From: Gimesia aquarii
GTDB lineage: Bacteria; Planctomycetota; Planctomycetia; Planctomycetales; Planctomycetaceae
Assembly: GCF_007748175.1 (NCBI RefSeq)
Contig: NZ_CP037422.1
Location: 1,652,528-1,716,527 of the forward strand
Direction: 5' to 3'
DNA: 64,000 nt
Part shown: positions 9,122 to 17,698 of the stretch, in pieces
How the letters are laid out: each line of letters begins with the position of its first letter
Position numbering within the stretch: position 1 is the first letter of the stretch
Position numbers and translations under genes: made by a program
Notes under the pieces: generated by a model
The model's database searches: none
The model's input: only the letters and a program-made list of their open reading frames with translations
Told to the model about the DNA's origin: nothing

Positions 9122-9176
9122 GCACCAGCACCCTCTCGGTTCGAAGCCGAGCGTTCTAACATTGAACTACCCCGGA
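9105..9176 (-). tRNA. atypical tRNA-like gene, anticodon TCG (Arg-type)
   Basis: The minus strand folds as a full cloverleaf of 71 nt plus one discriminator base. The acceptor is TCCGGGG/CCCCGGA. The D arm is GTTC-AATGTTA-GAAC. The anticodon arm is CTCGG-CTTCGAA-CCGAG, which places TCG at 34-36 (reads CGA, Arg). The T arm is GCTGG-TGCAAGT-CCAGC. All stems pair perfectly. The elbow is abnormal: the D loop has GT where GG (18-19) is expected, and T-loop position 55 is G instead of T. The discriminator is C and no CCA is encoded. A T7 run follows directly. It may be a divergent tRNA, a decaying one, or a tRNA-shaped leader of the 783-aa gene. Confidence 0.65.
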
Positions 9177-9565
9177 ATATCTTAGCTCTATTGAACTAGC
9201 TAAACTAAATTGAAACACTTTTGAAACTCTGTGATCAGGGCAATTATATAAAAACACCTAATCTAATAATATGGGCTACTTGAGTCTTCCTCTACTTTAT
9301 TCCTTAGTCTTTTACATTAAAAAAAGACTGAGTAGAATCAGCTTCATCACATCTACAGACAATAAACATGTCTGTGAGAGAACTTGCAGGTCTCATTCTG
9401 CTTTCTAAGCTGTGATCGTGGTGAAAGACAATTCATTGATCGTTCAAGTTCAGGTCTCAGTATGAGAATCATTGGAAAACGATTAAAAAATTACACAATC
9501 TTAGTTACCCTCGTTTATAATGGCCTAGCTGTCGACGAGTTAGGACCTGAATCGTGGTTGTACAT
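9177..9565. other. intergenic upstream of the tRNA-like gene
   Basis: AT-rich. On the minus strand a TATAAT hexamer (9248 to 9243) is a candidate -10 for the tRNA-like/783-aa unit, putting the transcript start about 60 nt before the tRNA-like gene. No good -35 is visible at 17 bp. No gene seen. Confidence 0.4.
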
Positions 9566-10504
9566 TTAGTGTTTCTCTTCAGCCTGCACGCATAGTGCTG
9601 AAGGCAATGCCGCGTGGATTGACTCTAAGGCCGACTCGAAGATTTGAGTAAATCGCCGGCGGTCATCGGATTCAAATGAAGGGCAGTGGTGGCTGTTTTT
9701 TAATAAATGAGCACCAATTAAATTTGGAAAAATAGAATAGGAGCGTGCTATCAGAGGTTCTCCAGGGAATGAGAGATCTTTGTCGGCAGCGATTACAAAA
9801 ACGGGAGCGTTAAGAGATGCCATATCGTTCTTCGAAACAAGCGGTGGAACTGAAAAATCGACATTCCAGTACCGCATGGCATCCGCGATGTAAGGAGACC
9901 AATATTCATCGGACGTCGTAAATATTTTGCGAACTGCACGATCGCTGTTTTTCTGCGTGGGAAACAATTTAAATCGCAGCATGGGTAAACCGATTTCCCA
10001 GATCCCTTTCAGGACGGGTCCGCGGACAATTGAACCAGGTACGACTAAAATTAATCCACTGATACGATCGGGATTGTGCTTTGCCAATTGTAAAGCCACA
10101 CTTCCGCCCCAACTGACACCACAGACAGTCGCGCGTTCGATTGAAAGTTGATCCAAGACTTCGCAAAGCCAGCAGCTATATTCGTCCGTTCTAAAATCCA
10201 GACGAACCTGCTCGGCACGTGTTGATTGACCGGGTATGTTGACGGTATAAAACCGTTGGCGTCCCGGTAAGTCTTGGAGTTCACCCAGGGCGAACGGTGC
10301 TCCCGCCGTCGCACCATGAAGGATTACTATAGAGCTCGAATCTTGAGACTCTTCAGGCCCCGTGATCATTACATCTGTGAATCCAAATGAAGTATTAACT
10401 CTTTCGGTACGTGTTTCGAATGATAATCTCGATTCGAATCGATCATGCCATTCGTTTAAGATTCGGAATCCATCGTCACTCTTAGCAAGTTTTACTGGCT
10501 TCAT
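9566..10504 (-). CDS. alpha/beta hydrolase
   Basis: The 312-residue protein is a cytoplasmic alpha/beta-hydrolase. The oxyanion-hole stretch is ILHGATAGAP (61-70). The nucleophile elbow is CGVSWGGS (128-135), making Ser131 the nucleophile. The acid is in VIAADKD (Asp241 or Asp243) and the base in KNSHHCPS (His272 or His273). The substrate is unknown. Its ATG overlaps the stop of the TetR gene by 4 bp (ATGA), so the two form one operon under the tandem palindrome upstream. It is probably a small ester- or lactone-hydrolysing enzyme induced by the TetR ligand (inference). Confidence 0.88.
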   Translation of the reverse strand: MKPVKLAKSDDGFRILNEWHDRFESRLSFETRTERVNTSFGFTDVMITGPEESQDSSSIVILHGATAGAPFALGELQDLPGRQRFYTVNIPGQSTRAEQVRLDFRTDEYSCWLCEVLDQLSIERATVCGVSWGGSVALQLAKHNPDRISGLILVVPGSIVRGPVLKGIWEIGLPMLRFKLFPTQKNSDRAVRKIFTTSDEYWSPYIADAMRYWNVDFSVPPLVSKNDMASLNAPVFVIAADKDLSFPGEPLIARSYSIFPNLIGAHLLKNSHHCPSFESDDRRRFTQIFESALESIHAALPSALCVQAEEKH

Positions 10505-11118
10505 AATTTGATTCCCCGATAATGCTGATCAATCAGCAGCTTAAGTTGTGTTGTGCCAGATTCGACGTCTGAGAATTTTGATTTGATTTGGATCATCAAC
10601 ACAAAATAGTAGTGAGCAAAAAACTCCAACACGGCTGCTTCGATATTGACGTCATCGCGAATTTCCTTACGTTGGATTGATGCAATGTAAATCGCGGCGA
10701 TTCGAGTGCCCGCCTCTTTCACCTGGTTTGTGAATCGTTCACCCCAGTCGCCTCGTGCAAACAACGAATGCTCAAGAAAATCGGTATACAACTCTGACTC
10801 AGACGCATAATGATTCAAAAATGACGCTCCAATGTGAAATAGCTGTTTATCCAGTGGCCTGGCCGGTTTTAAAGTCGTAAAAACTTCGTCAGCAAACTGT
10901 TGAATATCGCCATGGAAAACTTCATACAACAAATCTTCTTTCGATCCAAAATGAGCCATGACCGTTCCGACAGCAACTTTGGATATCGAGGCGATTTCAC
11001 GAATCGTTGTATTCTTGAAACCTCGCTTTCGCATAGTGGATCGCACAGCAGAAAGGATCGCAGAGTGTGTCGCCTGCCGTTGTTTTTCACGTTTTGACTC
11101 TGGTCGCAAATCAGTCAT
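10501..11118 (-). CDS. TetR-family transcriptional regulator
   Basis: The 205-residue protein has the N-terminal TetR helix-turn-helix at roughly residues 18-64 (THSAILSAVRSTMRKRG, TTIREIASISKVAVGTVMAHFGSKEDLL). A helical ligand-binding and dimerisation domain follows. The stop overlaps the hydrolase start by 4 bp, so the pair is cotranscribed. Two adjacent palindromes 20-50 bp upstream of its start are probable binding sites, suggesting autorepression. The inducer is unknown. Confidence 0.92.
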   Translation of the reverse strand: MTDLRPESKREKQRQATHSAILSAVRSTMRKRGFKNTTIREIASISKVAVGTVMAHFGSKEDLLYEVFHGDIQQFADEVFTTLKPARPLDKQLFHIGASFLNHYASESELYTDFLEHSLFARGDWGERFTNQVKEAGTRIAAIYIASIQRKEIRDDVNIEAAVLEFFAHYYFVLMIQIKSKFSDVESGTTQLKLLIDQHYRGIKL

Positions 11119-11137
11119 AAAATAATATTAGCTCATT

Positions 11138-11168
11138 AATTGAACACGTTCAATGAACATGTTCAATT
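11138..11168. promoter_or_regulatory. tandem TetR operator
   Basis: Two perfect inverted repeats abut: TTGAACACGTTCAA (11140-11153) and TGAACATGTTCA (11154-11165), with centres 13 bp apart. The half-site TGAAC is shared. They lie just upstream of the TetR start at 11118 and are the likely site of autoregulation. Confidence 0.7.
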
Positions 11169-11351
11169 AATTTTGACCTGATTCTAACTTAGTGAGTACA
11201 GAACAAATCGCCCTCAACATTCTACTACGATACTTTGAGCGCGACTCCGTGTTTAATGTAGAGTTCACGCCATCGGCAGAAGAGAATTTCAACATATCAT
11301 GTCGCAACGAGTTCGTCTGACTCGTGTTTTGTCGTTAGATTGGAAATCAGA

Positions 11352-12560
11352 ATGAAAAGACTGCTTGTTATTGGACTTTGTGTTGGCATATTCGCTTTGG
11401 CTGTTGGAATCACTGGCTCTCTGTTTTCACAAAGACCCCATCGTGCGCGACAACAACAGCAACAACGCGAACAGTCTCTCGCTGAACCGTTTCAGGGAGT
11501 GACGACTACTGGCAAAGCCAAAACAGGGCTCTTCAAAATCAAATCCACGGGTGTCTCGACGGAGCCGGTGCGGGTCGCGGCACAGGCTTTCCTGGAAAGT
11601 CTCTCGAAAGAGCAGGTTAGCCGCACGAAGTTCCCGGTAGACGATCTGGAATGGCGGAAATGGGATAATCGTCATCGGTACCCACGTCAGGGAGTCGGAT
11701 TCAATGAGATGTCGCAAAAGCAACGAAAGCTGGCGTTCGCCATGCTTCGCGCCAGCTTGAGTGCAAAGGGGCTCAAGAAGACTCAGGACATCATGAAACT
11801 CAACGGCACACTGGCAGAGTTGACCAAACGATTTGACGAGTATGGCGAGTGGCTGTACTGGATCACGATTATGGGAGAACCATCGGCAAACAAACCCTGG
11901 GGTTGGCAGTTGGACGGTCATCATGTCGTCATCAACTATTTCGTTTTGGGCGATCAGGTGGTGATGACTCCGGTCTTCATGGGTTCCGAGCCGGTCAAAG
12001 CAGAATCAGGCAAGTTCAAAGGCACAATGGTTCTGCAGAAGGAGCAGAACAAAGGGCTTGAGTTGATCAAGTCTTTAAATGCCACTCAGCGGGCTGACGC
12101 CATGATCCGCAGTTCGAAGGGACCAACCAATAATCTCACTGAAGCATTTCGTGATAATGTTGTGCTTGAATATGCTGGCATCAAGGCCTCTCAATTAGAC
12201 GCCCAACAACGGGAGCTATTGCTTGAATTAATTTCCGAATACGTTGGTAACATGGACGCAGGACATGCCCAAGTTAAGATGAGTGAGGTCAAACAGCATC
12301 TGGATGAAACCTACTTTGCCTGGATGGGTGGTACGACATCTAACAGCGTCTACTATTATCGTATTCAGAGCCCGGTGATCCTGATCGAATTCGATCACCA
12401 ACGACCAATTGCCCTGGGTCGTTCAGGCACTCCGACGCGTAATCACATTCACACCGTTGTGCGTACTCCCAACGGAAATGACTACGGCAAAGATCTCTTG
12501 CGACAGCATTATCTGAAGCACCATCATGCGACAAGTTCAAATTCACCTTCGCGTAAATAG
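11352..12560 (+). CDS. exported DUF3500 protein
   Basis: I start at ATG 11352 ([19 protein letters not shown]), which gives 402 residues, rather than at the TTG four codons upstream. The N-terminus is a signal peptide or anchor followed by a Gln-rich stretch. The body matches the DUF3500 family: [32 protein letters not shown], an [21 protein letters not shown]-like strand, and [20 protein letters not shown]. Near the C-terminus are [11 protein letters not shown] and [17 protein letters not shown]. The His pairs (DGHH, FDHQ, NHIH) could bind metal, but the family's biochemical role is not established to my knowledge. It stands alone, with a small ORF in the same frame after its stop. Confidence 0.85.
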   Translation: MKRLLVIGLCVGIFALAVGITGSLFSQRPHRARQQQQQREQSLAEPFQGVTTTGKAKTGLFKIKSTGVSTEPVRVAAQAFLESLSKEQVSRTKFPVDDLEWRKWDNRHRYPRQGVGFNEMSQKQRKLAFAMLRASLSAKGLKKTQDIMKLNGTLAELTKRFDEYGEWLYWITIMGEPSANKPWGWQLDGHHVVINYFVLGDQVVMTPVFMGSEPVKAESGKFKGTMVLQKEQNKGLELIKSLNATQRADAMIRSSKGPTNNLTEAFRDNVVLEYAGIKASQLDAQQRELLLELISEYVGNMDAGHAQVKMSEVKQHLDETYFAWMGGTTSNSVYYYRIQSPVILIEFDHQRPIALGRSGTPTRNHIHTVVRTPNGNDYGKDLLRQHYLKHHHATSSNSPSRK

Positions 12561-12581
12561 CCAATAAAATTACTCCTTTTC

Positions 12582-12767
12582 ATGATGCGATACATGTACG
12601 AGTTCCCGGATAGTATTATCAATGATCAACTCACTTATTATGGCGTTCAAAACGATACTGAGCCATTGGTCAGATTCCTGACCACTCTCGGTCTGCATCA
12701 AGTGGATGGGACACCCCGAGAAAGTTGGAGTGTGTTCGAACAGCGAGCTAAAGAACTCAAAAAGTAA
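12582..12767 (+). CDS. short hypothetical ORF, possible gene remnant
   Basis: This 61-residue ORF lies in the same frame as the DUF3500 gene and starts 21 bp after its TAG stop. Composition is protein-like (EFPDSIINDQLTYYGVQND, LGLHQVDGTPRESWSVFEQR). No Shine-Dalgarno is visible and no family is recognised. It reads like the C-terminal end of a larger protein, so a decayed gene is as likely as a functional small protein. Confidence 0.35.
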   Translation: MMRYMYEFPDSIINDQLTYYGVQNDTEPLVRFLTTLGLHQVDGTPRESWSVFEQRAKELKK

Positions 12768-12842
12768 CTACATCATTCAGGTCGATGAGTGTTTTTATTC
12801 AAACAATATAAAGGAGAACCAAGACTTGAAACACACTGTCAT

Positions 12843-13622
12843 TTATTGATGAGTTGCTTTTTGTTTGTGCCTGGGCGCTATGGTGGCCAAACCACCGTCA
12901 ACACCCAGCACTTGACCTGTGATCCAACTAGTTGCAGGTTGCAATAACCATGCGATCATCGAAGCAACGTCAGAGGGTTCACCTATTCGGTCCAGTGCAT
13001 GCATTGCAGCCGAAGTAGATTGAGCAGTCGGAGTTTCCCATAGTTTTTTTGTCATATTCGATTTGATCAATCCCGGAGCAACCGCATTGACTCGTATTCC
13101 ACGATTTGCATACGTCGCTGCAGACGAAAGAGTTAAGCCGATGATCCCTGCTTTGGCAGCGGCTATGGCTTCATGGTTTGCGAAACCTATCCGGGCTGCT
13201 GCGGAAGAGACTAATACAATAGCTCCTCCCGTCTGCCGCATGACTTTAGATGCACTGCGCACAGTCACGAATGCAGAACTAAGATTCGTCGTCAAAGTCT
13301 CCTGCCATTCTTCATCTGAAGTCAGATGCGCAGGTTTTAATAGCACGGACCCGATGCAATTCACAACCCCGTCAACTCGACCGTATTCAGTATGTGCTGC
13401 CTGTAGGCATTCCTCGATGGAACTGAATTCAGATGCATCAATATTAGCGAAAGGTGCGTCTAACTCCGCCCCCAATTCCTGAAGTTTATTTTTGTCACGA
13501 CCGCCGAGTAATACATGATGACCAGCACTAATCAGTCTACGACTTAAATCCGAACCAACGGAACCCGTTGCCCCTAAAACCACGAAATTTTGTTGTTCTA
13601 TCTCAGAATGGGAGCTATTCAT
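12843..13622 (-). CDS. SDR-family oxidoreductase without the catalytic tyrosine
   Basis: The 259-residue Rossmann protein has a nucleotide-binding loop GATGSVG (17-23), a VVNCIG stretch (87-91) in place of NNAG, the VSS strand (138-140), RVNAVAPGL, and the C-terminal ITGQVLGVDGG. In classical SDRs the active site is Ser-Tyr-x3-Lys. Here Ser140 and Lys157 are present but position 153 is Ile (HEAIAAAKAG). I have seen this HEAIAAAK form in other SDR proteins, so it may be a subfamily trait rather than a mutation. The gene diverges from an SRPBCC gene. Its substrate and whether it is catalytic are unknown. Confidence 0.88.
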   Translation of the reverse strand: MNSSHSEIEQQNFVVLGATGSVGSDLSRRLISAGHHVLLGGRDKNKLQELGAELDAPFANIDASEFSSIEECLQAAHTEYGRVDGVVNCIGSVLLKPAHLTSDEEWQETLTTNLSSAFVTVRSASKVMRQTGGAIVLVSSAAARIGFANHEAIAAAKAGIIGLTLSSAATYANRGIRVNAVAPGLIKSNMTKKLWETPTAQSTSAAMHALDRIGEPSDVASMIAWLLQPATSWITGQVLGVDGGLATIAPRHKQKATHQ

Positions 13623-13815
13623 ATTCTCGCTTTATCTTAATTTAAAAATGGAGATTAGACCTTCTTAAACAAGAAAAGCCTTCTATAAATCTCCATAGTT
13701 AGAAACGTAGAATTGTCAATAAGAGAATTTTTGATTTACTAGTTCTTCTCTCATTATTTGTAGAAGTTCGGCTCTTAATCCAAATATTTGTTCAATTATT
13801 AAGCTGAGAATTTAT

Positions 13816-14298
13816 ATGCTCACATTCAGCAAATCAGATTCAGGAGTTTATAGACTGCAATCGGAAATATTAATTCCTTTCCCACTCTCAGTCGTTTTTG
13901 ATTTTTTTGCGAAAGCGGAAAATCTGGAGGTCATTACACCTCCATTTTTAAACTTTCAAATTCTGACACCCAAACCGATCGAGATGCATCAGGGGACGTT
14001 AATAGATTACCAGATTCGACTTCATGGATTTCCCCTGAACTGGAAAACGGAAATTACAGACTGGGAGCCACCCCATCGATTTGTTGACAATCAAATCAAA
14101 GGGCCATATCGCTTATGGCGTCATGAACACACATTTCAAGAGCAAGAGAAGGGAACGCTCGTGATCGATAAAGTAGACTACTCGGTTTATGGTGGCCCGT
14201 TAATAAATTGGCTGTTCGTCAGACGAGACCTAGAACGTATTTTTCGTTACAGACATGAACGACTAAAAGAATTTACTGCAGAGGGAATTAAGAACTGA
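13816..14298 (+). CDS. SRPBCC (START-like) ligand-binding protein
   Basis: The 160-residue protein matches SRPBCC/coenzyme Q-binding-like small domains: an opening strand LQSEILIPFPLSVVFDFFAK, AENLEVITPPFLNFQIL, the central LIDYQIRLHGFPLNWKTEI, and WEPPHRFVDNQIKGPYRLWRH-type strands, ending in a long C-terminal helix. These domains hold hydrophobic ligands in a cleft. It has no signal peptide. It is divergently placed from the tyrosine-less SDR, and both may share the AT-rich control region between them. A terminator follows. Confidence 0.82.
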   Translation: MLTFSKSDSGVYRLQSEILIPFPLSVVFDFFAKAENLEVITPPFLNFQILTPKPIEMHQGTLIDYQIRLHGFPLNWKTEITDWEPPHRFVDNQIKGPYRLWRHEHTFQEQEKGTLVIDKVDYSVYGGPLINWLFVRRDLERIFRYRHERLKEFTAEGIKN

Positions 14299-14315
14299 GA
14301 CAGTCATTATGTGAA

Positions 14316-14343
14316 AAACAAATCACTTGTATGTGATTTGTTT
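14316..14343 (+). terminator. hairpin terminator after the SRPBCC gene
   Basis: AAACAAATCAC-TTGTAT-GTGATTTGTTT is a perfect 11-bp stem (14316-14326 with 14333-14343) ending in Ts, 18 bp after the stop codon. Confidence 0.65.
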
Positions 14344-15119
14344 GGGTTGAGTTGATTCGATTAATTTTCAAAGCTCAAAATTTAAGACTTTCAACGCTTC
14401 CCTGAAAATGACTCTGCTTCAAAACGATTGATCCATACCTTAATGTCTACTCTGACGTTAAGTAACAATTCAATAATCACTTAAGTCAATTCTAGATTCA
14501 TCGTATCAACGTGATAAATTCCTTTTCCTGCAATTGACCATAAATATATTGACATATTTGTGCAGCTCTGTAGACTGTAATTAATCGAATGTATATTAAT
14601 GAACTATTGTATTAATTTCACCTACATATCAAAGCAGAAGTACCTATAAGTATTCAAAAAGATACTCATTTATTTGTTTTTTCATTGAACTTAATTCGCT
14701 GAATATACGTCTAAAAATATATCTTACCTATTTAAGACTGTGGGCTACTTCTCAATCCCAAAAACAGACCTCGTTTTGAACTCAGCAAACTCTCCGAAGT
14801 AAGACGTATTTTTGAAAAGGAAAGTTCATACAAATCTCAAGAAAATCAGCTTCTCACCGAAATAAAGAGAAAATCTAAGCATTTTCTTTAGAGACTAAAT
14901 TGTTCTACCAACTTATTCGACAACTTTATTTGTGATGAATTTTACATATGCCCAACTGAAGTTGAATCTGGTTGAGCTTAGCTTGTCGAAAACCCATTTT
15001 GAAATAAGAAAGCGTAATCAATTTTAACTGATTTTTAAGTATTGAAAGACAACTGAAAAACGGCACTACATTAACAGTTTGCTTCAAGATACGACTGTAG
15101 ATTAAAAAGGAATAAAATA
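14344..15119. other. long AT-rich intergenic region
   Basis: About 780 bp, strongly AT-rich, with stops in all frames. I see no recognisable RNA gene, repeat or regulatory site apart from short A and T tracts. Confidence 0.5.
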
Positions 15120-15320
15120 ATGTGGGTTGTTACTCATTTGCGAAAAGATAGATCATCAGACTGCTTCGAGGTGATTGGCTCGTATGGGCCTATATATGAC
15201 ATTGATCTGGCTCATCAAATTCAAACTAAATTGGCAGATGAGAGTGAAAATCTCGAGGATAAATATGTACTTACCCCTCTCAATGAAGTTCTTGACATGT
15301 TTTTCAATGAATGTAAATGA
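15120..15320 (+). CDS. small hypothetical protein
   Basis: The 66-residue product starts MWVVTHLRKDRSSDCFEVIG and ends LNEVLDMFFNECK. It looks like a compact soluble protein: a beta start, then a helix around IDLAHQIQTKLADE. A GGA-containing ribosome-binding site (AAAAGGAAT) lies before the ATG. No family is recognised. The frame stays open for 56 codons after the TGA stop, which is described under findings. Confidence 0.55.
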   Translation: MWVVTHLRKDRSSDCFEVIGSYGPIYDIDLAHQIQTKLADESENLEDKYVLTPLNEVLDMFFNECK

Positions 15321-15465
15321 TACGATCGGCTGCCTGGAGATCAGATAAAATATTATTCGAACATTGATATCTTGCTTCCCGCTTCCTTTGCAGGAGTTCC
15401 ATCACAGACAGGATTGAAGTCTGAGTTGATCCAGGAGAACGAGTCTTTGAAAGCGGACATAAATG

Positions 15466-16470
15466 TTAGAACCATTGACGTTTATCAGCTGGTGTAACGA
15501 AAGGCTTTCCAGCAAGAAAGCAACGCAGATTTTCTAACATTGTTTCCAGGTGTCGTTCTGGTACGCGAGTCGAAGCAGCCGCGATATGGGGTGTAATCAT
15601 CACATTTTCCATGCTCCATAAAGGGTGCTCTTTCGGTAAAGGTTCGATTTCAAATACGTCTAAACCAGCACCAGCAATTTCGCTGTTTTGTAACGCAGAA
15701 GTTAAATCCTGCAGATCGACGATGGCTCCACGACCAATATTGATCAGATATCCGGTCGATTTCATTTGTTGGAACTGTTTTGTTCGAAACATTTTTTCGG
15801 TCTGAGGAGTATGTGGGGCAGCGATCACGACAAAATCACTGACGGCTAATAAATCCTCTAAACGATTAACCTCCCAAACTTCATCGATGACTCCAGGAAC
15901 TTCTTTTGTATAAGGATCGACGGCGTACACTGTCATACCGAATGCAGCAGCGCGCTTGCAAATTTCACTACCGATGCTACCTGCTCCAATAACTCCCAGC
16001 GAACAGTCTGACAGATGTAAATGACTTCGATCGACTTCACTCTCCTGACCTGGCCCCGTCACAAAATTGGGTTTACCCGCTTGGCCTCCAATAGGCTGCC
16101 AGTGAGATTCAGTTTGTTGCCAGATATAGAGATGTAAATTCCGAGCGAAGCAAATTACAAAACCGAGTACATGATCGGCAATAACATCGTAAAATAGACC
16201 GCGCATGTTGGTAAGCTGGCATGGATGTTCTACCAGTTCTGGAAAGACATAATGCTCTAAGCTTGCCGTCGGGGTCTGCACCCACTTTAAATTCTCTGCC
16301 ACTGCCAGCAATTGTGGAGTTATTTTTCCAAAGAATGCCTCGGCTGTTTTTATTTCCTGTAATGCTTCGGAAATCTCTTTTGCATTACAAATAGATAACT
16401 CATCAGAAATTTTTTGTATTTTTGAGATTCTTTCAGAATCGATTTCGGGATAGATTAATAATTTTGTCAT
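15466..16470 (-). CDS. D-2-hydroxyacid dehydrogenase (NAD-binding)
   Basis: I start at ATG 16470 (MTKLLIYPEIDSERI), giving 334 residues; a TTG seven codons upstream overlaps the birA stop. The protein reversibly oxidises a 2-hydroxy acid with NAD(P). The Rossmann motif GAGSIG is at 162-167, with Asp185 (AVDPYT) probably setting cofactor preference. The active-site set is Arg247 (NIGRGAIVD), Glu276 (FEIEPLP) and His295 (TPHIAAAS). The catalytic His context favours the phosphoglycerate/glyoxylate-reductase-like branch. It is the second gene of a birA operon. Its substrate is unknown. Confidence 0.88.
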   Translation of the reverse strand: MTKLLIYPEIDSERISKIQKISDELSICNAKEISEALQEIKTAEAFFGKITPQLLAVAENLKWVQTPTASLEHYVFPELVEHPCQLTNMRGLFYDVIADHVLGFVICFARNLHLYIWQQTESHWQPIGGQAGKPNFVTGPGQESEVDRSHLHLSDCSLGVIGAGSIGSEICKRAAAFGMTVYAVDPYTKEVPGVIDEVWEVNRLEDLLAVSDFVVIAAPHTPQTEKMFRTKQFQQMKSTGYLINIGRGAIVDLQDLTSALQNSEIAGAGLDVFEIEPLPKEHPLWSMENVMITPHIAAASTRVPERHLETMLENLRCFLAGKPFVTPADKRQWF

Positions 16471-16487
16471 GTCTATTAGGAGCAGTT

Positions 16488-17294
16488 TCAAAAATGTTCT
16501 ATAGTTCCGCTGATAATTCTTTCGATTCCATCAGTAGTTTTTAGAATCAAAAAACCCTCGTCATCGATTTCAATGCAGTTACCCTCTTTTGTAATTGAAC
16601 CTGTTGTCACACGAATCTTCCTTCCGCTTAATAAACAATAGCGACGCCATTCACTCATAAATTCCTTATTTCTATTTGCGACATCATACAGCCGATTCTC
16701 AATACCATTGATGAGATCAATCAGAGTAGTCGCCATTGAGTATCGCTGGTGGGTCACCTCGTAAAGCGATGTTCCCATTGATTGCAAGTCTTCAGTGGCT
16801 GACTGAAATGAGTTATTCAGATTCAGTCCCACCCCTATGACAACCAGCCCTGGTTGATCGGCTGTGGTTTCTACCAGAATTCCACATACTTTTTGCTGCT
16901 GTAAATAAACATCATTTGGCCATTTCAATGCCAGTTTAAATTCAGAAAGGTATTTTTTAAGTGTTTCGCAAACCGCTAAGCCTGTTGCTAATGCAATCAG
17001 TGGTTGCCGCTCGATTGAAATCTGAATTTGCCCAACATCGACAACCAGAGAAAAGGCCAACGCCCCTTCAGGTGACCACCAGGAATTACTACCTCGGCCG
17101 CGGCCTGCAGTTTGCTTACCAGTCAAAACCAAACTTGGTAACGTCATTTTACTTGATGAATTTGACTTTTCAGGTGAGCAGAGTGTATTTAGCGCCCACG
17201 TATTAGTCGATGATAGACTTTCAAAATAGTCTAGATGCTCAATGAACGTTTCCGTCTGGATTGCTTTTAAATCATCAGCAGTAAACGGCAACAT
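16488..17294 (-). CDS. birA: biotin--[acetyl-CoA-carboxylase] ligase
   Basis: The enzyme activates biotin with ATP and transfers it to the biotin carboxyl carrier lysine of acetyl-CoA carboxylase and related enzymes. The 268-residue protein carries the biotinyl-AMP loop GRGRGS (64-69), WWSPEGALAFSLV (72-84), KWPNDVYL (124-131) with K135-V-C-G, and GVGLNLN (154-160). A small C-terminal SH3-like domain follows. It lacks the N-terminal DNA-binding domain of E. coli BirA, so it is a mono-functional ligase and not a repressor. The hydroxyacid dehydrogenase gene follows in the same direction; the STAS gene is upstream. Confidence 0.93.
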   Translation of the reverse strand: MLPFTADDLKAIQTETFIEHLDYFESLSSTNTWALNTLCSPEKSNSSSKMTLPSLVLTGKQTAGRGRGSNSWWSPEGALAFSLVVDVGQIQISIERQPLIALATGLAVCETLKKYLSEFKLALKWPNDVYLQQQKVCGILVETTADQPGLVVIGVGLNLNNSFQSATEDLQSMGTSLYEVTHQRYSMATTLIDLINGIENRLYDVANRNKEFMSEWRRYCLLSGRKIRVTTGSITKEGNCIEIDDEGFLILKTTDGIERIISGTIEHF

Positions 17295-17326
17295 TCCAAG
17301 CTCAATTCAAGCGAAGAGATCAAAGA

Positions 17327-17698
17327 TTATGAATTTTCAGTCAAAGCAGTGATGGCTGCTTCTCTTGAATCATACAATGGCCAGAGTGTTCCAATTTTAA
17401 TACACTTCAAGATATTTTGCATATTTTCACATGCATTACAGAAAACGGCTTGTCCCCCGCTTTGCTTCGCGCGCTGTAATAGACGAATAATAGCCCCAAT
17501 AATAATGGAATCCAGATACTCAACATAAGTCAGATCAATGATGACATTTCTCACTTCAGGAGCATCTAGCATGCGTAGAACCTTATTCGATTCAATCTGA
17601 ACGTTACTGTATTGAAATTGAAGAGTCGAACCTTGAGGGACTACGATCAGATTTTGTTCAACCTGTTCCACCTCAAAAATATCCAATTTTTCTATCAT
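17327..17698 (-). CDS. STAS-domain protein (anti-sigma-factor antagonist type)
   Basis: The 123-residue protein is a single STAS domain: IIDLTYVEYLDSIIIGAIIR (53-72) is the strand-turn-helix carrying the usual phosphorylated Ser, here Ser64. The usual DSSG is DSII here. Members act in partner-switching with anti-sigma kinases. No kinase or sigma gene is adjacent. It precedes birA by 32 bp and may be cotranscribed with it. Confidence 0.82.
   Translation of the reverse strand: MIEKLDIFEVEQVEQNLIVVPQGSTLQFQYSNVQIESNKVLRMLDAPEVRNVIIDLTYVEYLDSIIIGAIIRLLQRAKQSGGQAVFCNACENMQNILKCIKIGTLWPLYDSREAAITALTENS

Noticed and set aside
9085-9162. 26-codon N-terminal extension of the 783-aa protein
   Set aside because: The codons lie in the tRNA-like gene and its T-run. 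The extension is a by-product of an open frame, so the start was moved to ATG 9084.
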